A stretch of DNA of 64,000 nucleotides, from positions 1 to 64,000 of the forward strand of contig JAEWZN010000007.1 of the NCBI GenBank assembly GCA_023395255.1. The letters are read 5' to 3'. The notes under the pieces were generated by a model that saw only the letters and a program-made list of their open reading frames with translations, was not told the origin of the DNA and made no database searches. The stretch comes from Deferribacteres bacterium. Lineage in GTDB: Bacteria; Chrysiogenota; Deferribacteres; Deferribacterales; Geovibrionaceae. A program made the translations under genes and the position numbers. Positions 58,073 through 64,000 of this stretch are shown in pieces (position 1 is the stretch's first letter; each line of letters begins with the position of its first letter).

Positions 58073-58552
58073 ATGTTTGAAGCGGGAGTTAAATGCGTAA
58101 TCAAGGAACCCATAACATCGCGCTATGTGATGATGCTCGAAACAATATGCGGTCAATACCTCATTCCGATAACAATAGGAACCTTTGAAGCGGAAGCCAT
58201 ATATCAGGAGCTCAACCGGATCCCCAGCCCCAGACCCATGACCCACCAGTTCATAGGCGGAATTCTGGGCGTTCTGGAGGGTGTTTATGTTGAAAATGTA
58301 ATAATAGACAATGTTGAAAAAGGAATCTTCACCGCCAAGCTAAACATCAACACCGAAGGAACCTCAAAAACAATAGACTGCCGCCCATCCGAAGGAGTAG
58401 CCCTTGCTCTCCACATGAGCATACCCCTTTTTATCGAAGAAAAGGTAGTATCAAAAAGCTGCTGTATAGAGCGCACCGGACTCACCATAGCAGAGGAAAG
58501 GGCACTCTTCGGCATTATAGACGATCAGGGCACTACATTCTGGAATGTTTAA
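58073..58552 (+). CDS. Bifunctional nuclease family protein (DUF151)
   Basis: 159 aa from the ATG at 58073, which has GGAGG 9-10 nt upstream; the in-frame ATG at 57983 has no ribosome site. BFN/DUF151 features: LETICGQYLIPITIGTFEAE, PRPMTHQFIGGIL near residue 60, and the C-terminal RPSEGVALALHMSIPLFIEE. Plant and bacterial members have reported DNase/RNase activity. Its precise role here is unknown. Confidence 0.88.
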   Translation: MFEAGVKCVIKEPITSRYVMMLETICGQYLIPITIGTFEAEAIYQELNRIPSPRPMTHQFIGGILGVLEGVYVENVIIDNVEKGIFTAKLNINTEGTSKTIDCRPSEGVALALHMSIPLFIEEKVVSKSCCIERTGLTIAEERALFGIIDDQGTTFWNV

Positions 58553-58627
58553 CAAATATCAGGAAGCAGTATATATAAAGACCCCTCCCTTTTTTTCAGG
58601 AAATATTAACTGACTTATGCATATCTG

Positions 58628-58671
58628 AAAATCCCCCTCTGTCCCCCTTTATCAAAGGGGGAAGTTATTTT
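58628..58671 (-). repeat. Short dispersed repeat, 'CTTCCCCCTTT' type, copy 2
   Basis: The reverse complement of this segment aligns with 27797-27838 with about five differences. It lies in the opposite orientation to copy 1, immediately before the tandem hairpin repeat. Confidence 0.75.
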
Positions 58672-58687
58672 CCGAGGATTTATGCAT

Positions 58688-58814
58688 ACATCCCCAAGGA
58701 TGGGGACGCGCCGTGCGGAGCGAAGGCGGGTTTATCCCGCCGCGAGCGTGTACGCAAACCCGACACGACGTTCGGGTTTGCAATATCAGACTGCCATTTA
58801 TTGAGTTTTCCCTG
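58688..58814 (+). repeat. Structured 127 bp repeat, tandem copy 1
   Basis: Hairpin I ATCCCC/GGGGA around AAGGAT, linker GCGCCGTGCGGAGCGAA, hairpin II GGCGGG/CCCGCC (58725-58730 with 58736-58741), linker GCGAGCGTGTA, hairpin III GCAAACCCGA/TCGGGTTTGC (58754-58763 with 58772-58781), tail ATATCAG then CATTTATTGAGTTTT. Same layout as copy A at 2211-2311. Confidence 0.85.
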
Positions 58815-58940
58815 ACATCCCCAAGGATGGGGATGCGCCGTGCGGAGCGAAGGCGGGTTTATCCCGCCGCGAGCGTGTACGCAAACCCGACACGACGTTC
58901 GGGTTTGCGTTATCAAGCCGTCATTTATTGCGTTTTTCGG
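58815..58940 (+). repeat. Structured 127 bp repeat, tandem copy 2
   Basis: Follows copy 1 at a period of 127 bases. Hairpin I is now fully paired (CATCCCC/GGGGATG), hairpins II and III are identical to copy 1, and hairpin III gains an outer pair (CGCAAACCC with GGGTTTGCG). The tail CATTTATTGCGTTTTT overlaps the last codons and stop of the DtxR-type gene. Confidence 0.85.
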
Positions 58941-59439
58941 TTACAGCCCCTTTGTGAATCGGGGTCTCTCCGATGCCGAACTGGTAAACTTCTTCTCTGT
59001 TTTCAAATCCGGCATCAATCTTCCTGTGGAGCCCTTCAAGCCATGATGGATCTGACACTGCGTAGTGAACCAGAATCTCAAGCCTTGGAAGAACTCTTCC
59101 GCTTATAAGATGTTCAAGCCTGTGCACCTCCGGATCCGCTTCTTCCGGTTCCATTCCCAGTATATCCACAAGGAGCTTTGTGAGGCATTTATCCCGTCTT
59201 ACTATTGATTTGCCTATGGTTTTTCCTTCTTCGGTCATGCCTATTTTTCCATAGGATTCATGTGTCAGAAGCCCCATTTTAGCCAAGGTGCTCACTGCCC
59301 TGCTCACGCTGGGAAGGCTCACACCCAGTTTTTTTGCTATATCGCTGACTCTTACATCCCCGTTTTCTGAAAACCTGTAAACCCACTCAAGGTAGTTTTC
59401 CTGACTTGGGGTGAGAGGAGCTGAATTCACTGCATTCAT
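58921..59439 (-). CDS. DtxR/MntR-family metal-dependent regulator
   Basis: 172 aa. The N-terminal winged helix (TPSQENYLEWVYRFSENGDV, SLPSVSRAVSTLAKMGLL) is typical of DtxR/MntR. The dimerisation/metal region has LGMEPEEADPEVHRLEHLIS, with the His/Glu pattern of the ancillary site. It likely senses Mn2+ or Fe2+ and represses uptake genes (inference). It has a strong GGGAGG ribosome site. The last residues (VTEKRNK) are encoded within the end of repeat copy 2. The gene has no close downstream partner. Confidence 0.85.
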   Translation of the reverse strand: MNAVNSAPLTPSQENYLEWVYRFSENGDVRVSDIAKKLGVSLPSVSRAVSTLAKMGLLTHESYGKIGMTEEGKTIGKSIVRRDKCLTKLLVDILGMEPEEADPEVHRLEHLISGRVLPRLEILVHYAVSDPSWLEGLHRKIDAGFENREEVYQFGIGETPIHKGAVTEKRNK

Positions 59440-59453
59440 CGGAAACCTCCCGA

Positions 59454-59472
59454 CTTGTATTTATCTAACAAG
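59454..59472. promoter_or_regulatory. Inverted repeat upstream of the DtxR-type gene
   Basis: CTTGT, 9 bases, ACAAG, located 15 bases upstream of the start codon. It is a candidate operator for autoregulation; the arms are only 5 bases, so chance is possible. Confidence 0.35.
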
Positions 59473-59540
59473 ATATGAAGATTCCTGATTCAGGCAAGGG
59501 TTAATTAAGACTTTTTTAATCTTTTAAACAAATAATTCTC

Positions 59541-59575
59541 AATCAAAAGAAAAGGCGGGGTTGTGTAACCCCGCC
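59541..59575 (-). terminator. Rho-independent terminator of the lipoprotein gene
   Basis: On the reverse strand GGCGGGGTT, a short loop, AACCCCGCC (59554-59575), then TTTTCTTTT. It lies 45 bases downstream of the stop of the lipoprotein gene at 59620. Confidence 0.88.
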
Positions 59576-59619
59576 CCAGACTGATGGCAAACTCGTAATT
59601 GTTAGTGCATAAATGATAT

Positions 59620-60936
59620 TTATTTGTAGCCAATGTTAACTGAATACAGCGACCACTGGGGTTCGCCTGTTTCCTCATCCTCAGCGTACTCAAAATAGTA
59701 GCCGCTTAACGGATCAACTTTTCCCATGGGTGCGGATACTGTTGAGCGGTACATGTAATCACTATTGACAGCAATCATGAAAACAGAATAGCTTCCGTTG
59801 TCACTGTCCTCTGATATGAATATGCCTTGCTTGCTCATATCTACATATCCTTTGAAATTCTTCTCATAAGCAACTACCCAGTCACTCAACGATTCATCAT
59901 ATACCATGAAACGGCCCACTGCAGTTATGCTGCAGCCGCTTAAGCTCATATCAAGCTCAATATAGCTGGGGATGCTTTCATAGTCATCCTCGTCGTAAAC
60001 ATTTGTAGACACAATATTTATATCGTATTCAACATTTCCGGCATAATAAGGCATAACAGGGCATGTCTCGCCGTTTTTCGCATCCGCCATCCTTACCATA
60101 AAACCCGTGCCGCTGCATGTTTTATCAGGGGATGATATGCTGGTGCTGAAAACCTCTGTGGAATTCGCAGAAATTTTATAAATAAGCTCTGAATCATCCA
60201 AGAGACTGGTAAACCTGAAAGAATCCTGAGAAGTTCTTTTGCCGCTGTAAACCCCGACAGATCTCCTCAGAGCTATAGAAGGTGATGAAACGGAATCCGG
60301 AAGATCTAAAGCTTCATAACCGCCGACATTGAATGCGAAGGTTTTTCCTTTATCAAAAACCATAACTGAGTCAACCGATTTATAACCTGCGGGCTCGCAG
60401 CGAAGTGCAGTGTAACCGTTGTATGCACCGTAGATGGAGCGGGTGTTCATATGTTCAAGGGCATCCTCTGCGGACTTGGTGATTACATTGCCTGTTTCAA
60501 GTGCGTCCAGAGCATCCCTGAGGTCCATCTCGCCGCTTACTATTCCGTTTACAGCCGCCTCGCTCTGGGAGCCAAGTACAATCACGCCGCCGCTCACACT
60601 GCCCACACTCTGAAGAAGGCGCGCTATGTCCACTGCCTCACTGTAAGATGCTATATCAAAGGGAGTTACAAATGCCGTTGCTTTTACTGAGCCGAGAACC
60701 AGATTGCCGATTCTGAAAGCTACATTGTCTCCTTCACGGAAATCAAACTCGCCCTTCTCGTTGGTAAAGCCCGAAAGACCGCTGGGAACAGCAGAATAAG
60801 CAAGCCCCTGAACAGGTGCATCAGTAAAAACACCCTTCTGAGAAGACGGAGAAGATGAACTGCTGCCGCTGTTGCAGCCGATAATAAAGAATACCGAAAG
60901 TACCGCACACAAAAATAATACCCGAATACTGCGCAT
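59620..60936 (-). CDS. Lipoprotein of unknown function (about 438 aa)
   Basis: The ATG at 60936 has GGAGG 6-7 nt upstream. The lipoprotein signal ends FFIIGCNSG, followed by a Ser-rich linker. An Ig-like module common in cell-surface lipoproteins follows (VFTDAPVQGLAYSAV, GFTNEKGEFDFREGDNVAF, RIGNLVLGSVK). The remaining about 330 residues form no domain I recognise; cysteines occur in DKTCSGTGFM, GETCPVMPYY and MSLSGCSITA. It is probably on the cell surface or in the periplasm. It ends in a strong terminator and is a single-gene unit. Confidence 0.75.
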   Translation of the reverse strand: MRSIRVLFLCAVLSVFFIIGCNSGSSSSSPSSQKGVFTDAPVQGLAYSAVPSGLSGFTNEKGEFDFREGDNVAFRIGNLVLGSVKATAFVTPFDIASYSEAVDIARLLQSVGSVSGGVIVLGSQSEAAVNGIVSGEMDLRDALDALETGNVITKSAEDALEHMNTRSIYGAYNGYTALRCEPAGYKSVDSVMVFDKGKTFAFNVGGYEALDLPDSVSSPSIALRRSVGVYSGKRTSQDSFRFTSLLDDSELIYKISANSTEVFSTSISSPDKTCSGTGFMVRMADAKNGETCPVMPYYAGNVEYDINIVSTNVYDEDDYESIPSYIELDMSLSGCSITAVGRFMVYDESLSDWVVAYEKNFKGYVDMSKQGIFISEDSDNGSYSVFMIAVNSDYMYRSTVSAPMGKVDPLSGYYFEYAEDEETGEPQWSLYSVNIGYK

Positions 60937-61060
60937 TGAACGCCTCCATTTAATCACACGTTTTTTCTACATTCTTAACTATAGCACAAATTAAAATCAG
61001 GACTGATAAAAAAAATCATTATAATGAAATAAAATCTGTAAAAAAAATAAACGAAGCATC

Positions 61061-64000
61061 TTACTTTCCGGTATAGACCGAAGCTTCTTTTTTAAACTCA
61101 TAAAACTCTTTGACAAAGGCGTTGTAGCACTCCTCTGCCCCGGCCATATCCTCGGCATTGGCACATTTTTCCATCCTTGCGGCTATGCTTTCAAGGCCGT
61201 ATGCAGTAAGATCTCCCGCGGAGGAGCGGAGATAAACCGCTAAATCAGCCACCCGCCAGGGGCTTGCTTCCGCTATTGCGCGCCTGAGTTCGTCCAGCTG
61301 CTTCTCTGTGTCGTGAGTGAATATTTCCAGAACCTCGGTAAAATACTCCCGTTCACCCATGATAGACATGAGCTCATCAGGACTGAAAGTTCCGTTTATG
61401 CGTTCCGCAGGAGCATCCGCAGCGTCCGCGCTGTAGAGAAATTTATTAAGTATGGCCACAAGTTCCTCATACCGGAAGGGCTTGGAAAGGTAATCATTCA
61501 TTCCGGTGCTGATAAACTTTTCCCTGTCTCCCTTAAGGGCATGGGCTGTCATCGCCACAACGGGAATATCAGGTCTGCGGACACCGCTTTCACCGCTTCT
61601 GATAGCCTGCACTGCTTCTATGCCGTTCATCACAGGCATCTGTATATCCATGAAAACTATATCATAATCGTCATTCCGCAGGGCTTCCAGAGCCTTAAAC
61701 CCGTTTTCCGCCGCTGTGACCTTATAACCCAGCCGCTCAAAAATAGTCACCGCCAGCTTCTGGTTAACTATGTTGTCCTCAGCGAGAAGAATCTTTTTAT
61801 TTCTCACCTCTGTGACGCTGGGGATAAAGCTGCTGCCGTTCATCCCGTGGGGAGAGTCATTCTCAGCTTCAAAACCGAAAAGCTCCAGAAGGCACTTTCT
61901 GAGGTGGTTTGTTTTAAGCGGCTTGAATATCCTGCCGTTGAATCCTTTTTCCGTGAGATAGTCGGCAGACACATGCTGCCCCATGGGGTAAACAAGCACA
62001 GTCTTAGTGCCGGGGTAATGTTTTATCTCCTTCATCACAGCGTCAAACTCAGCCTCGCTCTTCTTAATGAGAACATCAGCGATCAGGATGGCTTCAAACG
62101 GCTTGTTGCCCGCTGCGGATTTATGTATCTGATCCGAGGCTTCCCTGAAACTGCCCGCCTTTTCGGCATTAATGCCCAGAGTTTTCAGCATGTCCGCTCC
62201 GGCACGGGCGGCAAACTCGTTGGAATCAACAATCAGCACCCTGCGTTTATCCAGCCTTCTGTCCGCTTCCTTACGCACATCAGCCGCTGCGACTCGCTCA
62301 AAAACTGCGGAGAACCAGAATTCGGAGCCCTCCCCCACACGGCTTTTACAGCCTATTTCTCCGCCCATCATCTCAGTGAGGCGCTTGGCGATGGCAAGTC
62401 CGAGACCTGTTCCGCCGTATTTTCTGGACATGGAAAGATCCGCCTGTGAGAAGGAATCAAAGAGGTTGCTCATCCTGTTTTCAGGTACGCCTATGCCTGT
62501 GTCCCTGACCCTGAAAAACAGCTTAACATAGCCGGAGGTCTCCTTCTGGAGGTGAACCTCGATAGACACTGTGCCTTCATGGGTGAACTTAACCGCGTTG
62601 CCTATTATGTTAAGCAGAATCTGCCTGAGCCTCCACGGGTCACCTGCAAGGAGGCGGGGTATTTTCTCATCTATATTGAAGGCTATATCCAGATCTTTCT
62701 GGAAGGCCTTGTAGGCTATGGAATCCACACTGTTCTCCACAACCTCCCTGACGGAGAAATCCAGATATTCAAGCTCAAGCTGGCCGGCTTCTATCTTTGT
62801 GAAGTCCAGTATATCGTTTATCACCACCAGCAGCGCCTCGGCGGAGGAGGCCACAGTCTCAGCGTATTCCCTCTGCTCGTCACTGAGCTTTGTATTCAGG
62901 AGGAGACTGTTCATGCCTATTATGCCGTTCATGGGAGTCCTTATCTCGTGGCTCATGTTCGCAAGGAACACATCCTTGGACATGCTGGCCACTTCCGCCT
63001 CCTCTTTTGCTTTTTTCAGTTCCTTCTCAAACTCTTCCTGCTCCTTTATCTTTTCTTCAAGCTCGCTGTTTGCCAGCACAACTTTGTGCCTGTTGGAATC
63101 CATTACAAGAAGAACAAGGAGCAAAAGCAGTATACAGGCATTGAAAGAGGCAGCCTGTTTGACAAACCGCATGTAGGCCGCATCAAACTCCCTGTCTATG
63201 CTGTAGCGCACCAGATAGGTTTCGTAGTCTCCGGAAATGCTTTTTATGGGAAGGAACGAAACTATGACCCCGATCCCCTGAGCCTTATGAAAAACAGAGA
63301 AAGCTTCATGAGCCGCCAGACGCCCCGCAGTTTCCGCACGGAGTTTGGAGTTTATCAGGGCAAAGGCCTCAGCAGGCATAATATCCTGAGAGAGCTCAAA
63401 GTCATAACCGGAGAGACCCGCCTCGGTAATATAGCCCTCAGAGAAGGAGGACTTTGTACAGTCCTTAAGAAAATCCGCAAAAAGCTTCTTCTCCGCCACT
63501 TCCTTTTTTACACCCATGGAGTAGTAATTTCCGTAGCTTTCCAGCATCCCTGTGATAAAGCCCTTCACATCAAGGCTTATCTCAAGGCTTCCCACATGTG
63601 TGCCTCCGTGGGAGAGGGGGTAAACAAAGCGGAAGGCATTCCCGCTCCTGCCCATTTCAAGCCCTTCGATGAACCCGTTTTTAAGATTCGCTATGTAGAC
63701 GGAGTATCTTTTATCGCCGAGAACATCCCCGTAAAGCTGCCGTTCGTGCAGACGGAGAAAACTGACTGTATCAGGAAAATGGAACTGAATCTTGGTATAA
63801 CCAAGCCTTTTGACTGTATTGTAAATAACGGATGTTTTCTGAACCGTGTCCTCACGCATCGCATCCCTCATTTCAGGATGCAGCCACGCCTCGGCAACGG
63901 CCTCCGTGAGACCGGGGATATTGACTATGGACTGGTAAACCTCGTCCACATGGCGGGAATACATGGAGAGCGAACGCTCATACTCGCTTTTCAGGGCGGA
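61061..64000 (-). CDS. Hybrid sensor histidine kinase, BarA/ArcB-like (5' end outside window)
   Basis: At least 979 residues; the frame stays open to the window edge. Order: extracytoplasmic sensor part, membrane segment [15 protein letters not shown] (about residue 285), coiled coil, HisKA with [15 protein letters not shown] (phospho-His), HATPase with [14 protein letters not shown] and [13 protein letters not shown], a degenerate receiver ([16 protein letters not shown]), a complete receiver ([29 protein letters not shown]) and a C-terminal HPt-like domain. In that last domain the phospho-His is replaced by Tyr ([12 protein letters not shown], codon 61232-61234). The stimulus is unknown. 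No response regulator lies downstream. Confidence 0.9.
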   Translation of the reverse strand, partial: SALKSEYERSLSMYSRHVDEVYQSIVNIPGLTEAVAEAWLHPEMRDAMREDTVQKTSVIYNTVKRLGYTKIQFHFPDTVSFLRLHERQLYGDVLGDKRYSVYIANLKNGFIEGLEMGRSGNAFRFVYPLSHGGTHVGSLEISLDVKGFITGMLESYGNYYSMGVKKEVAEKKLFADFLKDCTKSSFSEGYITEAGLSGYDFELSQDIMPAEAFALINSKLRAETAGRLAAHEAFSVFHKAQGIGVIVSFLPIKSISGDYETYLVRYSIDREFDAAYMRFVKQAASFNACILLLLLVLLVMDSNRHKVVLANSELEEKIKEQEEFEKELKKAKEEAEVASMSKDVFLANMSHEIRTPMNGIIGMNSLLLNTKLSDEQREYAETVASSAEALLVVINDILDFTKIEAGQLELEYLDFSVREVVENSVDSIAYKAFQKDLDIAFNIDEKIPRLLAGDPWRLRQILLNIIGNAVKFTHEGTVSIEVHLQKETSGYVKLFFRVRDTGIGVPENRMSNLFDSFSQADLSMSRKYGGTGLGLAIAKRLTEMMGGEIGCKSRVGEGSEFWFSAVFERVAAADVRKEADRRLDKRRVLIVDSNEFAARAGADMLKTLGINAEKAGSFREASDQIHKSAAGNKPFEAILIADVLIKKSEAEFDAVMKEIKHYPGTKTVLVYPMGQHVSADYLTEKGFNGRIFKPLKTNHLRKCLLELFGFEAENDSPHGMNGSSFIPSVTEVRNKKILLAEDNIVNQKLAVTIFERLGYKVTAAENGFKALEALRNDDYDIVFMDIQMPVMNGIEAVQAIRSGESGVRRPDIPVVAMTAHALKGDREKFISTGMNDYLSKPFRYEELVAILNKFLYSADAADAPAERINGTFSPDELMSIMGEREYFTEVLEIFTHDTEKQLDELRRAIAEASPWRVADLAVYLRSSAGDLTAYGLESIAARMEKCANAEDMAGAEECYNAFVKEFYEFKKEASVYTGK

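Larger units (their letters stand above)
58553..58920. other. Repeat-filled intergenic region
   Basis: 368 bases between the DUF151 and DtxR-type genes, which converge. It holds one 'CCCCC' dispersed repeat (58628-58671) and two tandem copies of a 127 bp hairpin repeat (58688-58940), the second of which runs into the end of the DtxR gene. Short ORFs reading RRVYPAASVYANP or similar are repeat artefacts. Confidence 0.8.

Noticed and set aside
58713..59108. ORFs reading through the tandem repeats
   Set aside because: They are translations of repeat DNA, the same peptide appears in shifted frames in the two units, and no ribosome site or family match is seen.
1..64000. CRISPR arrays, tRNA or rRNA genes, insertion sequences, prophage genes
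   Set aside because: Scanning by eye found no regularly spaced repeats with spacers, no tRNA-like arms ending in CCA, no rRNA signatures and no transposase, integrase or phage structural genes.

Overview
The window reads as chromosomal DNA of a Gram-negative, motile, anaerobic-type bacterium. It encodes lipobox lipoproteins, Tat export, a Tat-exported membrane-anchored [NiFe] hydrogenase, a type IV pilus tip cluster, the meso-diaminopimelate branch of lysine synthesis and an RpoS-type sigma factor. The gene mix and codon style fit the Deferribacterota (Geovibrio/Denitrovibrio-like) best; a deltaproteobacterial relative is the main alternative. This placement is inference, because no rRNA is present.

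Layout. 1-2116: a truncated secreted protein, then prfC. 2117-2451: repeat-rich spacer. 2452-26612: an about 24 kb block of tightly packed reverse-strand genes, many overlapping by 1-11 nt. It holds glycosyltransferases, radical SAM proteins, two DUF115/Maf-like proteins, FkbM-type methyltransferases and a sugar-phosphate to CMP-sugar route (SIS isomerase, Gfo/Idh oxidoreductase, 2-hydroxyacid dehydrogenase, inositol-phosphatase-type phosphatase, NeuA-like cytidylyltransferase), with a PilZ protein at the promoter-proximal end. I read it as a surface-glycan or flagellin-glycosylation island. Several unrelated enzymes in it carry the same C-terminal Rossmann-like module. 26613-27938: a possible structured RNA and two small genes.

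27939-33922 (reverse): hydrogenase small subunit, large subunit and maturation protease, followed by dapF, dapA and dapB. 34362-35306: a radical SAM protein. 35493-39461 (reverse): argB, pcm, an rpoS-like sigma factor and an M24 peptidase. 39613-40938: an S41 protease lipoprotein. 40973-44219 (reverse): glmU and glmS, which make UDP-GlcNAc, a likely precursor for the glycans. 44315-52127 (reverse): a small exported protein, PilY1 and four prepilin-like minor pilins. 52309-55638 (reverse): tatB, tatC, moaA and a larA homologue. 55779-58552: radC, an NAD-binding epimerase-like gene, a TlpA-type lipoprotein and a DUF151 bifunctional nuclease. 58553-58940: tandem structured repeats. 58921-64000 (reverse): a DtxR-type regulator, a lipoprotein, and a hybrid histidine kinase cut by the window edge.

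Most notable: the radical-SAM-rich glycan island with a shared module and a recently homogenised 201 bp repeat; a radical SAM domain split between two frames at an A-rich tract; a structured dispersed repeat whose hairpins keep their pairing while their sequence changes; an Asp in place of a proximal-cluster Cys in the hydrogenase small subunit; and a histidine kinase whose HPt-like domain has Tyr at the phospho-acceptor position.
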